A stretch of 64,000 nucleotides of DNA. It comes from Leptospira stimsonii. GTDB lineage: Bacteria > Spirochaetota > Leptospiria > Leptospirales > Leptospiraceae. The stretch's first letter is position 1. Every line of letters starts with the position of its first letter. The position numbers and the translations under genes are program-made. Positions 54,748 to 64,000 of this stretch are shown in pieces. The notes under the pieces are model-generated. The model was not told the origin of the DNA. It did no database searches and saw only the letters and a program-made list of their open reading frames with translations. The DNA lies in NCBI RefSeq assembly GCF_003545885.1, contig NZ_QHCT01000001.1, forward strand, positions 1,178,001-1,242,000, written 5' to 3'.

Positions 54748-55418
54748 CAGCAACACTTGTAGAAAAATACATCGCTCTAAAAAACAAGTATCGAAATTAC
54801 GATACGAAAGAAGCGCTCAAACGGATGCAGGCCTTTCGGATCGCGCTGAAAGAATTGCAGGAGAAAGGTTTTCACACCGGAGTCGAAATCTTGGGTTCGA
54901 TCAATTTCGGAATCGTGGAAACAGCTTCCGATATCGATTGTATTCTTCTTCACTTTTGTGATCTTCACAAAGAAGTGGAATGTCCCGAATACTGTCCTAA
55001 CTTTCTTTACGAGACAGAAGAGATCAAAGCCTCTCTTCGAAAACGTCTGAACGACGAAAATCTGAAAGTCGAATTCTTGGATTGTATCAATTTAAGAATG
55101 GTGGAAAAAGCCATGGAGAAGAAGGAGAATCTAAAAGAGAGCGAACTCTTGAAGAGACTTATGTTCTATCGAACGATCGGAAGACCGGTGAATCGTCCGC
55201 TTTTTATTCCTTATTGCGAAAAGCTGGAAGAAAATGAAGAATTTCTTCAGGATATTTTAGAATGGGGTTCCGAGGCTTTGGAAGATTACATCCGAACTTC
55301 GAGACACCGCTTTTCGTTTAACAAATACAACGAAAGAATCGAAGGCGCTGGGCTTGCGTTACCTCCCGGATTAAAGGAAGAATTGAAAAGTTATCTCGAC
55401 CAGGTTCCTGAAGTATAA
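54744..55418 (+). CDS. nucleotidyltransferase-fold protein, hypothetical
   Basis: A 224-residue protein with the pol-beta-like nucleotidyltransferase pattern [21 protein letters not shown] (about 50-70), where GS and the DxD-like DID bind nucleotide and metal. Later EFLDC supplies a probable third acidic residue. The helical C-terminal half lacks another recognised motif. Substrate unknown. It overlaps the esterase gene by 4 bases, so they are cotranscribed. Confidence 0.78.
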   Translation: MTATLVEKYIALKNKYRNYDTKEALKRMQAFRIALKELQEKGFHTGVEILGSINFGIVETASDIDCILLHFCDLHKEVECPEYCPNFLYETEEIKASLRKRLNDENLKVEFLDCINLRMVEKAMEKKENLKESELLKRLMFYRTIGRPVNRPLFIPYCEKLEENEEFLQDILEWGSEALEDYIRTSRHRFSFNKYNERIEGAGLALPPGLKEELKSYLDQVPEV

Positions 55419-55533
55419 CTTTTCTTTTCGATTCCATTTTTTTGCGAAAAAAATCATAATCATCTTCTTCTAACGATCAGTCCGGAATTCACTTGGAGAC
55501 CAATAAGTCCTTTTCGAAAGGCGATGCCGAACA

Positions 55534-56265
55534 TTAGAAAGAACGTCTCAGGATCCAGAAACTTTCGATAAGATTTAAACAGAAATGGGCCGAGAAAACC
55601 ACCCACAATGATTTCGTATAACGTTTGACAATAGCAAACGGAATTCCGACTACGATCCCGGTTAGAAGAATATACCAGAATCCGCCTAACCAATGTAAGA
55701 GGCCGAAGAGAATTCCAGATCCAAAGATCGCCTTGGTGTATCCGAATCGTTCTTCTAAGGCAGACAACGTCATTCCTCTGTAAATGGATTCTTCGATCCA
55801 AGGAGCCATGAAAGAATTCGTAACGATAAAAGCCCAGACCGGTCTTTGAAAGGAGGAGAACATCTCTCCCGGAGGAACCCAATCCCCAAATTGAGTCTGT
55901 AAAAACGAATGAAAATCGACTAGAATAAGGATGTAAAATAAGGACATCCCTGTTCCCAAAAAAAAGCCGAGCCCGATCATCTGAAGGGTTTTCGAAAAAG
56001 AGACAATCCTCCATTCCTCCCGAATACGGTAGCGTTTGTTCCGATTTAGGAGAATAATAAAAAGGAGAAAAATTTGAATTTGAGAGAATAAAAGAACCAG
56101 AGGGACGCTGGATTGAATTTCTTTTGAAATTAGATCCGGTTCTTGTAATCCGGAAAGAACAAAAAAGACGGAGAATCCGAGAATCGAAAGCAAAAAACTC
56201 AACGGTGGGAAAATGATGAGAAACCAAAAGGAGGAACCGGAACCAATTGAATTTGTAGAACTCAT
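55534..56265 (-). CDS. CPBP-family intramembrane metalloprotease
   Basis: A 243-residue polytopic protein with about six helices. The two CPBP motifs are APWIEESIYRGMTLSALEERF (EExxR, about 154-174) and SGILFGLLHWLGGFWYIL (F-xxx-H, about 181-198). These build the metal site of a membrane-embedded CAAX-type protease. Substrate unknown. It is convergent with the nucleotidyltransferase gene and divergent from the next. Confidence 0.9.
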   Translation of the reverse strand: MSSTNSIGSGSSFWFLIIFPPLSFLLSILGFSVFFVLSGLQEPDLISKEIQSSVPLVLLFSQIQIFLLFIILLNRNKRYRIREEWRIVSFSKTLQMIGLGFFLGTGMSLFYILILVDFHSFLQTQFGDWVPPGEMFSSFQRPVWAFIVTNSFMAPWIEESIYRGMTLSALEERFGYTKAIFGSGILFGLLHWLGGFWYILLTGIVVGIPFAIVKRYTKSLWVVFSAHFCLNLIESFWILRRSF

Positions 56266-56382
56266 AAAGTTGTTTACCTTTTTCGAAAAAAGAATCTAAT
56301 AATACTTCGTAAAGAATAAAGGATCGAGAGACTCGATGTTGATACGTTTCCTATTCTTTCTTTTTCCAGAGGACCGTTTTGA

Positions 56383-56895
56383 ATGAAAACATGGTTAGGT
56401 ACGATTAAACCCGTCGATCTAAAAAAAGTGCAAAAAAAGGTTTTTATGCTTTGGAAAGAAATTTCCAGATCTGAAATTCTTAAAATCCATTTTATAGTCT
56501 TATTTTCGAGAAGATCGACTCAAATCTTATTTTCGATTTTTCTTCTGACGGTGTTTTTTTCTACGGTTCGCGACTTCGGACCGTTAGAAGCGTCCCGAAA
56601 ATCTTCTCCCGAAACCACACTGGATGGAAAATTCAAATACTACAACGTAGGAATTCAGGATCAATTCGCGTATCTTGAAATTTACGGACAGATTGAAAAT
56701 CAATCCGGGAAGGATTACGCAGAGGCTTTTTTTACGGTAAATTTTTACGATAAAGATGATTCTCTTTTGGAATCTTGTCAAATCGCGATCCAAGGTCTTC
56801 TCGCGGGAAACAAGAGGGATTTTTACGGTAGTGCGAGGCATGTGGATCCTAAATTAATCGCTCGTTTCACGATAGAATTCGACGGAAGCAACTAA
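56383..56895 (+). CDS. membrane-anchored hypothetical protein with FxLYD-like domain
   Basis: 170 residues. A hydrophobic helix at about 45-65 anchors it; the outer part reads [56 protein letters not shown], the pattern of FxLYD beta-sandwich domains. Role unknown. It precedes the SPFH lipoprotein by 30 bases on the same strand, and may form one unit with it. Confidence 0.72.
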   Translation: MKTWLGTIKPVDLKKVQKKVFMLWKEISRSEILKIHFIVLFSRRSTQILFSIFLLTVFFSTVRDFGPLEASRKSSPETTLDGKFKYYNVGIQDQFAYLEIYGQIENQSGKDYAEAFFTVNFYDKDDSLLESCQIAIQGLLAGNKRDFYGSARHVDPKLIARFTIEFDGSN

Positions 56896-56925
56896 ATTAA
56901 ATATTAGGAATATAAGAGTATACTT

Positions 56926-57735
56926 ATGAATTTCAGAAAACTAATCTTCATATTTTTGGCCGCATTCACACTTGAATGTGGTGCAACAGTTCGTCCGGGT
57001 GAAATCGGATTGTTTTGGAAACCGTTCGGTTTTTCCGAAGTCGGGCTTAGCAAGGATCCTGTCTTTAACGGGTTTTATTGGCTTCTTCCTTGGAATGATA
57101 TTTATACATATTCCACACAATGGAATTCGTATAAGGAGAAGGTGGACGTGCTTTCAAACGACGACCTTAAAATCGACGTTCAGGCTGTAATCATTATGAG
57201 GCCGATAAGGGAAGAAGTATATCAGCTTCATCTTGAGGTCGGTCCAGAATATTACAGAAGTATTGTACAACCGGAATTTCGCGCATCGATTCGAAACGTA
57301 GTTTCTCATCATCAGATGATTCAAATTTCTAAGAACAGCGCCGTTCTCGCAAGGGACATCAAAACTGCGGTGATTGAAAGGACTAAGGGAAAACACATCG
57401 AAGTTTTCGACGTAATTTTGGACGACATCGAATATTCTCCAAATATGTTGCACGCAATCGAGGCGAAGCTTACAAAACAACAGGAACTAGAACAACAAAA
57501 ATACGAACTTGAAATCGCCGAGAAAAGTATAGAGATTGCGAAGAAGAAAGCGAGGGCCGACGCGGAAGCGCAGATGATTCGAGCCGACGGTCAAGCGAAG
57601 TCACAGGCGATCATAAACGAAAAGTTGACCACGAGATATCTTCAGTACAAGGCTTTCGATAATCCGAATTCTAAGATGATCTTCATCCCTCTCGATAAGA
57701 GCAATCTCCCGATTGTGGTGAGTCCTAAAGAATAA
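56926..57735 (+). CDS. SPFH/band 7 (prohibitin-like) lipoprotein
   Basis: A 269-residue band-7 protein with the lipobox-like signal MNFRKLIFIFLAAFTLEC (Cys at about 18). The SPFH domain runs from about 20 to 190: GEIGLFWKPFG, VDVLSNDDLKIDVQAVIIMRP, YRSIVQPEFRASIRNVVSHH. A long coiled coil follows (KLTKQQELEQQKYELEIAEKSIEIAKKKARADAEAQMIRADGQAKSQ). Most SPFH proteins use a transmembrane helix; here the anchor looks lipid, which places it in the periplasm or outer membrane. Confidence 0.85.
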   Translation: MNFRKLIFIFLAAFTLECGATVRPGEIGLFWKPFGFSEVGLSKDPVFNGFYWLLPWNDIYTYSTQWNSYKEKVDVLSNDDLKIDVQAVIIMRPIREEVYQLHLEVGPEYYRSIVQPEFRASIRNVVSHHQMIQISKNSAVLARDIKTAVIERTKGKHIEVFDVILDDIEYSPNMLHAIEAKLTKQQELEQQKYELEIAEKSIEIAKKKARADAEAQMIRADGQAKSQAIINEKLTTRYLQYKAFDNPNSKMIFIPLDKSNLPIVVSPKE

Positions 57736-57775
57736 TTTTTGGGATCCCCGCAGAGACCGCTCTTTAGAGATTCTT

Positions 57776-58285
57776 CTAAGAATCGGTAAAGAGCGGGTCC
57801 GGTTCGAATTCGATCCTTCGAACGATAGTCTTTTGAACTGAGTCGAGGTGCCAGACGTAACTGTAAGAGTTGTGAAGTGCGGGACATCCCACATTCAAGA
57901 CTTTATCGATAGAGTCTCCGACCCCGGAAGCCTCGAGCCAGAAAAGATAGTTTAACAGAAAACAGCGGGAGACACCGTGTGTCGCAGAAAGAAGCCCCAA
58001 GAGCGCCCAAGCCTCTGTTTCAATTCTTAAATTCACACGAACCAACTTCCCAAGGTCCTTCTGATAAAGAGTCTTCCCGGCCTTTTTATTGATTCTTCTC
58101 TTAGATAACATAAACTTCTGATATCTTTTTAGGAGAGGAAAGATTCTCTTCGGAAGGACTTTTCTTTCTTCCTTGGTTAAGGAAATCAGGAAACTCTCGG
58201 GAAAAAGAATCGTTTCCGTTTCTTTTCGAAACGAAGAAAGAGCGGAATGAATTTTTCTTTCGGAATAAAGTATGATTGTCCCCAT
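57776..58285 (-). CDS. DUF1564 family protein, copy 2
   Basis: A 169-residue paralogue of the protein at 3403-3912, identical in length. The shared core is RRINKKAGKTLYQKDLG then RVNLRIETEAWALLGLLSATHGVSRCFLLNYLF (about 88-120). Copies are clearly diverged, so not a recent duplication. It has no obvious operon partner. Function unknown; the basic, helical core could bind nucleic acid. Confidence 0.78.
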   Translation of the reverse strand: MGTIILYSERKIHSALSSFRKETETILFPESFLISLTKEERKVLPKRIFPLLKRYQKFMLSKRRINKKAGKTLYQKDLGKLVRVNLRIETEAWALLGLLSATHGVSRCFLLNYLFWLEASGVGDSIDKVLNVGCPALHNSYSYVWHLDSVQKTIVRRIEFEPDPLFTDS

Positions 58286-58388
58286 ACTCCGAACGGTTCC
58301 TCACAAACTCAAAACGGACGATCCCAAAGGAGTCAAAATCGATTTTTCGTAAAAATATCTTTATTTTTTTCGAATTCTTTAAAAACCC

Positions 58389-58598
58389 TTACTTTTGCAA
58401 TTTCGAGCGGAAACGAGGAAGAATAAGAATCGATAAAAAAAGAACCAGACAAAAAAAGAGATTCAGAATTGAGAAGAGTTGAAACAGTAAGCCACCGTAA
58501 AACAAAGAGTAAGGAGGATCGAATCCGAAAAAACTTTGTAAGTGTTTTCCCAGAAAAAAAGCAAAGATCGAAAAAAACAACATCCAAATCAGCGGCAT
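58389..58598 (-). CDS. small two-helix membrane protein, hypothetical
   Basis: 69 residues with two hydrophobic helices (about 1-20 and 33-62: LIWMLFFSIFAFFLGKHL and LLFQLFSILNLFFCLVLFLSILIL) and a short basic tail. It starts 84 bases downstream of the large WGR gene on the same strand. Composition suggests a genuine small membrane protein, but an alternative frame also opens across it. Confidence 0.45.
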   Translation of the reverse strand: MPLIWMLFFSIFAFFLGKHLQSFFGFDPPYSLFYGGLLFQLFSILNLFFCLVLFLSILILPRFRSKLQK

Positions 58599-58681
58599 TC
58601 AAAATCTTCCTTAGCAAAAGAAAAAGGAATCGAAAAAAACTTCCAAGCCTCTTTTTTTCTCCAAGTTAAAAATTCCATCAA

Positions 58682-60907
58682 TCAATGGCTGATCAACGCG
58701 TGGAACTCAGGATCTTCTCGGAAATTGTCAAAGTCGCGATCCTTAAAATCGTTCTTCGGTTTCCCGAGAGCCAAGGCGATCTGCGTATAACGTAGCATTT
58801 CATCTCTATTTTTTTCCAAAGAATTCAAACAAGCCAGATTGAAAGCAAGACGGCTATCTTTGATTTCGTAAGGAAGAAGGTTTTTCACCAAGGAAAGAAA
58901 TTTTCCGCCTCCGTATTTGGCGATAAAGACGATGATATCTCCCGCAAAATATTCATTTGTATTGTACATCTTTCCGGAATCGTTTCCTTTCACGACGGAC
59001 TTGGTGTTGATTCCTAATTTTTCATAGATTTCATGATAGCAGTTGAGGACCCAGCCCGCGACATCCGGTTTGTTTTCTTTTAAGAAACGATTCAAAGCGA
59101 TGGAACTGATCTGCATTCCTAAGTCGCTTAATCTTTCTTTCTCCTCTTCTTTCGTGACCTTTTCTTTGTATTCCAAGATTCGATCGAATTCTCTTTTATA
59201 TCTTTCCTCATTCTCATGAAAGTTTTGATCGAGCCTTTCAATGGATTCTTCCATCGTGCTCTTCCAAACGCCTGCGTAGTCCTCCATAACTTCGCCGACG
59301 ATATCATCCAAAAGTTCCTGATCTTCTTCCGAGATTTTCTTTTTCTCTTTAGCGGCTTTGTCCTTCGGAAAATATTCTTCGAAGAATCCGTTCTCAATCC
59401 CTTTTTGAGAATGATAAACGACACTTGCTTCTTCGTCGTGGTAATGCGAATACGCGAAATAAATTCCTTCTTCTTGCGGAATCTTTTTGAATTCTTTTCC
59501 GTGAGCGACGGAGATGAAGTTTTCTATGGACAAGAACGCGAGAATATCCCGAACGGAATTGTAATCGTCTCCGAGAATTTCCATGATCTCAATCCCGGAA
59601 ATCTGTGAAGATTTATGATTTTCTAATATAAATTCGTAAAAGGAAGTGAAATTCAAAAAGTAATCGATAACGTTGGCACCCTCCGAAATCGCTTCTTCGT
59701 AGTCATTCCCCGAATGCCAATCAAAACCGAGATAAACGACTTCTCCCGCGTCGTCCCAATAAGAATCAAAGACGAGAATTTTCTTTTTTACGACGCCTTT
59801 TTTTCCAAGACCCTTTACCCATTTCAAAATCGTTCTATGAATTCGGAATGCGAGAGAGTGCCAGTCGAATTCTAAAATTCGTTTTGCGACCTCGGAATCG
59901 TTTTCGGAAACTTGAACCGCCTTGTGGGCCATGAATTCTTGAAACCTTCTGGAGACGATCGGAGTTCCGTCGAACGGTAAATCCTCGTTCGAGTCCACAT
60001 CGATATCTCGAACCCAGCGAGCAATTTCTCGGAGTAAGAATCCGCCCATTCCGTAACGAACCGCAGGAGGTTCTAAGTCGCAACTTCCGTGATCGACACA
60101 AGATATGGCGGGTTCTCCGTATTTGTTTTTGATAAAGGGATGATAGACGAGCCAGTTCTGGCAATCGTCAAAGGCGCCTAACGACTGTACGTTGGAGAAA
60201 TTCTTTCCAACGATTTCGAGAGGGGCGATCCACCAACTTTCACCTTCCTCTAAGATTCCCTCTTCCCAACCGAAATCGTCTTCCACGACCGCAGGAAGCT
60301 CGGGAGAATTTGCGTTTGCGCCGATCCCTCGGATTGCAAAGGTCGGATAATCGTCTTCGGCGTGTTTGATTTCGACACCGTTGAAGATGCTCGCGAATTC
60401 AGCCATGGATTTCGGAACGGAAGTATGGATTTTTCCCGGAAACGGTTTTTGCCAACAAAGATGAACAGGAGTTTCGTTGTCGTATGACCAAGGTAAGGTG
60501 AGAATCAATTGATCCTCTTCGATTTTTACGTCGGTGATTAGAGAAAGAATTTGATCCAGAAGAATCTTGCATTCTTCCGTTTCGATCAAAAATTGAAAGT
60601 GTTTTCGAAGCGCTTCTTTTTGTTCTGAAGATTCTACGATTTGATTCCAGCTCTTTAGAAAGTTCGGATCGCCGGAAAGAATTTTGTATTGTGGGATTTC
60701 ACTGGATTCTTGAAACCCTTGTTTCGATTTTTCTTCTACGAGTCTTTCGAATTCCTTACTGCAATCGTCTCTCTTTTCAAAATTAAGAATTCGTCTTTTC
60801 GCGACCGAACCTGTTTTTCCAAAAGAAAGAATGATGGAATAACCGGACATCTCGATTTGCCAGAATGTCTCGAGTCCGTTCTGAGTATGAGTGAAATGTT
60901 TTCTCAT
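58682..60907 (-). CDS. WGR-domain protein, large, uncharacterised
   Basis: A 741-residue soluble protein. The N terminus has a WGR domain, usually a nucleic acid binding module: [43 protein letters not shown] (about 15-57). A long middle (about 75-600) has no family I recognise; it includes acidic coiled-coil stretches ([29 protein letters not shown]). The end is TPR-like ([29 protein letters not shown]). Related proteins occur in many bacteria; the molecular role is unknown. Confidence 0.82.
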   Translation of the reverse strand: MRKHFTHTQNGLETFWQIEMSGYSIILSFGKTGSVAKRRILNFEKRDDCSKEFERLVEEKSKQGFQESSEIPQYKILSGDPNFLKSWNQIVESSEQKEALRKHFQFLIETEECKILLDQILSLITDVKIEEDQLILTLPWSYDNETPVHLCWQKPFPGKIHTSVPKSMAEFASIFNGVEIKHAEDDYPTFAIRGIGANANSPELPAVVEDDFGWEEGILEEGESWWIAPLEIVGKNFSNVQSLGAFDDCQNWLVYHPFIKNKYGEPAISCVDHGSCDLEPPAVRYGMGGFLLREIARWVRDIDVDSNEDLPFDGTPIVSRRFQEFMAHKAVQVSENDSEVAKRILEFDWHSLAFRIHRTILKWVKGLGKKGVVKKKILVFDSYWDDAGEVVYLGFDWHSGNDYEEAISEGANVIDYFLNFTSFYEFILENHKSSQISGIEIMEILGDDYNSVRDILAFLSIENFISVAHGKEFKKIPQEEGIYFAYSHYHDEEASVVYHSQKGIENGFFEEYFPKDKAAKEKKKISEEDQELLDDIVGEVMEDYAGVWKSTMEESIERLDQNFHENEERYKREFDRILEYKEKVTKEEEKERLSDLGMQISSIALNRFLKENKPDVAGWVLNCYHEIYEKLGINTKSVVKGNDSGKMYNTNEYFAGDIIVFIAKYGGGKFLSLVKNLLPYEIKDSRLAFNLACLNSLEKNRDEMLRYTQIALALGKPKNDFKDRDFDNFREDPEFHALISH

Positions 60908-61050
60908 GATAAAACCTAATTCTTAGATTGAAATGATTGCGTACTTTCAGTATAACTTATCGCAGAGAAATTTGCCTATCACCTTATATTCTGAAATGAA
61001 CAGAATTATACATCCAGAGATTACAAACTCTTACGAGTTTTCTCGGAATC

Positions 61051-61764
61051 TCAGCTAGTTTTTGCGATTGCTTGAACCGGATCGGAAACGTGTCGAATGT
61101 CCATTCCCGTATTCAAACGGACCAATTCTTCCGCGATGTTGACCGCATAGTCTCCCGTTCTTTCCAAACAAAGAATGAGACGATATACGTCCGCAAATTG
61201 ATTCTTATCCAATCTTGGATCCATAACGAATTTTAAGAATGCGGATTGGCAGAGATTATTGATTTCTTCTTCGACAGAATGAACGCTTCCATAGAAACGA
61301 TTTTTTTCTTCGACTAACGATTCCACTGCCATACCTACGATGGTAATGACCCTGGATAAAAGTTTGTTTAGAATTTCCTCGTCGCAGAAAAACCGTTTCG
61401 GGATCAGTCCTCTTCGAAAACACTTCGCGCAGTTTACGATCTGATCTCCCATTCTTTCTAAGTTTCGAGTGATCCGGATCGCGGAAAGGGCAAATCGAAG
61501 CGGATCTCTTTTTAAGATCACTTCTCCGTCGACTTGATCCATCCCCATGGAATTCCGATTTGCGACGGCTTCTAAGATTGCGTTCTGAGAAAGGTTGTCG
61601 TTTTGTTTTTCAAGGTTGTCGATGAGATCGTCCCGGTCGATTAGCTTTCTTGCAAGTTCGGAATCGTCAGCTTCCAAAGCGTCGTCGAGAATGAGTACTT
61701 GTTCGAGACAGAGCTCCGCCATGCTGTAGAGATTTTTGCGGAGGAAGTCAAACTTGGAAGTCAT
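61051..61764 (-). CDS. phoU: phosphate transport regulator PhoU
   Basis: A 237-residue PhoU protein: two three-helix bundles. Metal-binding motif copies are [26 protein letters not shown] (about 85-110) and the later [22 protein letters not shown] (about 190-211), the duplicated E/DxxxD signature. PhoU inhibits the PstSCAB transporter and PhoR signalling when phosphate is plentiful. No pst genes adjoin it here. ATG 61762-61764 is chosen over an earlier TTG. Confidence 0.93.
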   Translation of the reverse strand: MTSKFDFLRKNLYSMAELCLEQVLILDDALEADDSELARKLIDRDDLIDNLEKQNDNLSQNAILEAVANRNSMGMDQVDGEVILKRDPLRFALSAIRITRNLERMGDQIVNCAKCFRRGLIPKRFFCDEEILNKLLSRVITIVGMAVESLVEEKNRFYGSVHSVEEEINNLCQSAFLKFVMDPRLDKNQFADVYRLILCLERTGDYAVNIAEELVRLNTGMDIRHVSDPVQAIAKTS

Positions 61765-61873
61765 AGAATTTATTAGGACCTGCAGATTTGATAACAAGGT
61801 TCCGCACGAAATTTAGCGCGGAAAGTGGACAAAAGTTCAGGTACTCAGAATCCTTCTTAAAAACAGGTTTTGG

Positions 61874-62308
61874 TCAAGAAGATTTTCTTTTGAGCAAGAT
61901 CTTGTCTCCGATTTCCTGGATCTTCGCGGCGGGAATATTCTTTCTCTCTTTCGAAAGTGGATTGAGGGATGTTTTCACGAGTAGGAATTCTAACTTTCCG
62001 TTTTTGGAAACCGCTTCTTCGACGAATCCGGCTTCGGAGCCGTCGCTGTTCAGAACCTTGAGGCCTTTGTATTTTTCAAAAGGAATCGTGTTCAAAAGAA
62101 TCGCGTCCACTCCTAAAGTACGAACAAAGTCGATTCCGACAAAAAGGTCGGGTTTCATAAAACCTTGATCGATCGTGATTCCGGTGATTCTTTTTTCGAC
62201 ACGATCGATATGGAGTTTGACCACAACTCCGAGAATCTGACCTTCCGGATCCAGGGCTTCCTTTCCGAGAATATCATCGGAAGTGATTATGTTACTTTCG
62301 TTTGTCAT
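61874..62308 (-). CDS. PRC-barrel domain protein 1
   Basis: A 144-residue protein with tandem PRC-barrel-like strands: ILGKEALDPEGQILGVVVKLHIDRVEKRITGITIDQG and KGLKVLNSDGSEAGFVEEAVSKNGKLEFLLVKT. PRC barrels occur in ribosome maturation and photosynthetic proteins; this standalone pair has no assigned role. It overlaps the 3' end of the next PRC-barrel gene by 17 bases, so both are cotranscribed. Confidence 0.78.
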   Translation of the reverse strand: MTNESNIITSDDILGKEALDPEGQILGVVVKLHIDRVEKRITGITIDQGFMKPDLFVGIDFVRTLGVDAILLNTIPFEKYKGLKVLNSDGSEAGFVEEAVSKNGKLEFLLVKTSLNPLSKERKNIPAAKIQEIGDKILLKRKSS

Positions 62309-62741
62309 AATCTTTCTTTAATAAGACATTCTTAATGGAGGTTTCAATGTCTTCGGGATAAAATTCGATTTTTGGGGAGAATGGAAATTTCCGAACCCAG
62401 AAGCGGATCAGTTTGGAAGTTCCCGGTGAAACTTGAATCGAAACGACGGATCCGAGGAGTCTCGCGTTTTTGTCGTAGACTCTTTTGCCGAGAAGGTTGC
62501 TCGGAGGATCGATCTTTAAAAGAATTCTTTCTTTGGAATCGGACTTGAGATATTCTTTCGAAAAGTAAATTTTACGAAAACCCTTAAGGACGACGATTCC
62601 CGAGAGATTTCCGGAAAGAATACGGACGTCGATCAATCTTCCGGAGTTCTCTCCGGATTTGGAGAGAACGTTTTTTCCTAGGGAGGTCCAAAAACTTTTC
62701 GAGTCTTTGAATTCTTTTTCTTTGTCCGCAAATAGAATCAT
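62292..62741 (-). CDS. PRC-barrel-like domain protein 2
   Basis: 149 residues, first of the coupled pair. A lysine-rich N terminus is followed by SGRLIDVRILSGNLSGIVVLKGFRKIYFSKEYL and LLGKRVYDKNARLLGSVVSIQVSPGTSKLIRFWVRK, again the PRC strand pattern. The two probably interact with each other or a common partner. Function unknown. Confidence 0.72.
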   Translation of the reverse strand: MILFADKEKEFKDSKSFWTSLGKNVLSKSGENSGRLIDVRILSGNLSGIVVLKGFRKIYFSKEYLKSDSKERILLKIDPPSNLLGKRVYDKNARLLGSVVSIQVSPGTSKLIRFWVRKFPFSPKIEFYPEDIETSIKNVLLKKDYDKRK

Positions 62742-62791
62742 CTGATTCCAGCATTCAGAAGAATTCTAAAGAATCCAATTCTTTTTGTTTT

Positions 62792-63214
62792 TCAGATCAT
62801 TCCGGAGCTATGAAGAATCTGCCAGATCAAAGAGAGAAAACTTCCGTATTGAGTGACAAAGGCCGTAAAACGAATGTTAACCGCGATCTCGGAACCGGAA
62901 CTCAAATGTGCAACTGTTTGGACAAGTCTCGCTCCTAAGATGACTTTGGCGACGAGTGCGAATGTGGAATCGAGGACTCCCACAAAAGCGCCGATTAAAA
63001 CTAAGGTCGCAAAGATCGGAAGATTTTCCACGCAGTTTACGTGTGCTCTGTTTAATCTCCAATAAAAACTGCTTCCGTGCTCCACGCCGGAGGGGAACTC
63101 GTTCGATTTTTTTTCTCCTTTTAGAACCTTAAACGTACGAATACTAATCACACCGATTCCAAGAAAGATGGTCCAGATTGCGAAACCGATCAACGCGATG
63201 ATTGCAGGATTCAT
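62792..63214 (-). CDS. MAPEG-family membrane protein
   Basis: 140 residues with four transmembrane helices. The MAPEG signature is [26 protein letters not shown] (about 52-77; the conserved E-N-P), followed by a RLVQTVAHL segment. MAPEG proteins include glutathione transferases and eicosanoid enzymes in eukaryotes; bacterial members are mostly uncharacterised. It is 50 bases from the PRC pair, on the same strand. Confidence 0.9.
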   Translation of the reverse strand: MNPAIIALIGFAIWTIFLGIGVISIRTFKVLKGEKKSNEFPSGVEHGSSFYWRLNRAHVNCVENLPIFATLVLIGAFVGVLDSTFALVAKVILGARLVQTVAHLSSGSEIAVNIRFTAFVTQYGSFLSLIWQILHSSGMI

Positions 63215-63431
63215 TTTTTCTCCACTCTTTGTTTTTCGGAGAATGGAATCATTCTTCTGTAAGAAGGCAAGTCGATTTTCAAATCGATCACTTCTTCTTT
63301 TGAAAAGAATCCGAAGGGTTCACTGAAATTTAAAAAAGGAAATCAAGTTTCGAAAACGAAAAAAAACTTATTTTAGAAGGAGCGACTTTTCGATTCTCCC
63401 GATTCGCGTATGGGTTGTACGATTCGTATTC

Positions 63432-63989
63432 TCATTGCTTGGCAGAGATCAGTTCCAAAATATCTTTCTTTCGATTGATCGATTCGGAACTTCCGGCCGT
63501 GTTCCATTCGTACATTTTAAATCGAGAAGAACGTTGTAAGAATATGATAAAATCCTGATGCTCCTCGTTCACTTCTTCCGAGGAATGATACGAAAGATAG
63601 ATGGGAGAAACGGAAAGCCCGGTACCGTAATAGAGAACGTGGAGTTCGAGAGAATTTAAGAAGTTCGCCGGTAGAACCGATATGGTTCTTTCTTCGGATT
63701 CTCCTTTTAAGATTTCCAGAATTTCGAAATGAGAGATTCTTCTTTCAAAATCGGGGACTTTTTTTTGGAGTTTTTCCCGAATTCCCAATTCCTTCAGGAG
63801 TTTGGAATGAATCTTAATTTTTGTTAGGGAAAAAGAAGGGCTGGCCGCACGGACCAAAAATATATACGGAGAACTTCGGACTAATTCTTCGAGAGTGATC
63901 GTTTGGTAGTGAATTTGGCTCATACAAAAAAAAGGAATCCATAGAAAAATAAAAAGGATCAAGAAGAATTTGTTTTTAGAAAGATACAT
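63432..63989 (-). CDS. secreted hypothetical protein
   Basis: A 185-residue protein with a signal peptide MYLSKNKFFLILFIFLWIPFFCMSQ. After it: ITLEELVRSSPYIFLVRAASPSF, FEILEILKGESEERTISVLPANF, EEHQDFIIFLQRSSRFKMYEW. The pattern suggests a small periplasmic beta domain. No family assigned. The start lies 12 bases from the window edge, over a motif variant (TGCGGGAATTCC). Confidence 0.68.
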   Translation of the reverse strand: MYLSKNKFFLILFIFLWIPFFCMSQIHYQTITLEELVRSSPYIFLVRAASPSFSLTKIKIHSKLLKELGIREKLQKKVPDFERRISHFEILEILKGESEERTISVLPANFLNSLELHVLYYGTGLSVSPIYLSYHSSEEVNEEHQDFIIFLQRSSRFKMYEWNTAGSSESINRKKDILELISAKQ

Positions 63990-64000
63990 GCGGGAATTCC
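63989..64000. repeat. dispersed motif variant at the right edge
   Basis: TGCGGGAATTCC, one base (C to T) off the canonical form, overlapping the ATG of the secreted-protein gene on the opposite strand. Confidence 0.5.

Overview
The window is chromosomal DNA from a pathogenic-clade Leptospira. The strongest species-level marker is a near-complete lipL41 followed by its partner gene lep. The many spirochaetal lipoproteins, two DUF1564 proteins (a family known mainly from Leptospira), the flbD-motA-motB-fliL motor cluster and the AT-leaning base composition agree. I cannot name the species. The sequence is mostly ordinary, densely packed chromosome with a few accessory or decayed patches.

Layout. 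0-4.8 kb: the 3' end of surE, a TPR gene, a Pro-Arg-His tRNA cluster, a TIGR01777-type epimerase, a DUF1564 gene and a uracil-DNA glycosylase-like gene. 4.8-9.1 kb: STAS protein, galK, pgi and two doubtful small genes. 9.1-16 kb: a zinc-ribbon protein, then a minus-strand cluster of two sensor histidine kinases, an AmgK-like sugar kinase and a MurU-like nucleotidyltransferase, which looks like cell-wall sugar salvage tied to signalling. 16-29.5 kb: hydrolase, DegT aminotransferase, adenosine deaminase, a VOC protein, a decayed gene, a DODA-type dioxygenase, HTTM protein, dprA, lipoproteins, DoxX, rimI and ispF. 30-33.7 kb: a repeat array, nadA, a lipoprotein, and lipL41-lep with a clear promoter and a bidirectional terminator. 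33.8-37 kb: ftsQ-ftsA-ftsZ. 37-44 kb: an MCE protein, a large repeat block, a glycosyltransferase, flbD-motA-motB-fliL, kdsB and a STAS protein. 44-51.3 kb: cytochrome c, a thiolase/DUF35 pair, a membrane AraC regulator, a hydroxylase-hydrolase-methyltransferase operon, and a methyltransferase pseudogene with two in-frame stops. 51.5-64 kb: an outer-membrane barrel, fabG, esterase, CPBP protease, SPFH lipoprotein, second DUF1564, a WGR protein, phoU, PRC-barrel pair, MAPEG and a secreted protein.

The most unusual feature is a dispersed short palindromic motif. Its two forms are TGCGGGA-AC-TCC(CGCA) and GTAGGA-AC-TCC(TAC). About 40 copies lie outside arrays, on both strands, in intergenic DNA, inside coding frames and at gene ends. 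They cluster at 1.6-4.3, 18.2-18.9 and 39.0-39.5 kb. The GTAGGAACTC form is also built into a 56-bp tandem array at 30.1-30.5 kb. In two genes the motif supplies the stop codon. Chance would give only about two copies of the 8-base core in 64 kb.

Functions were assigned by reading translated motifs only; no database search was run. Exact domain boundaries are approximate.
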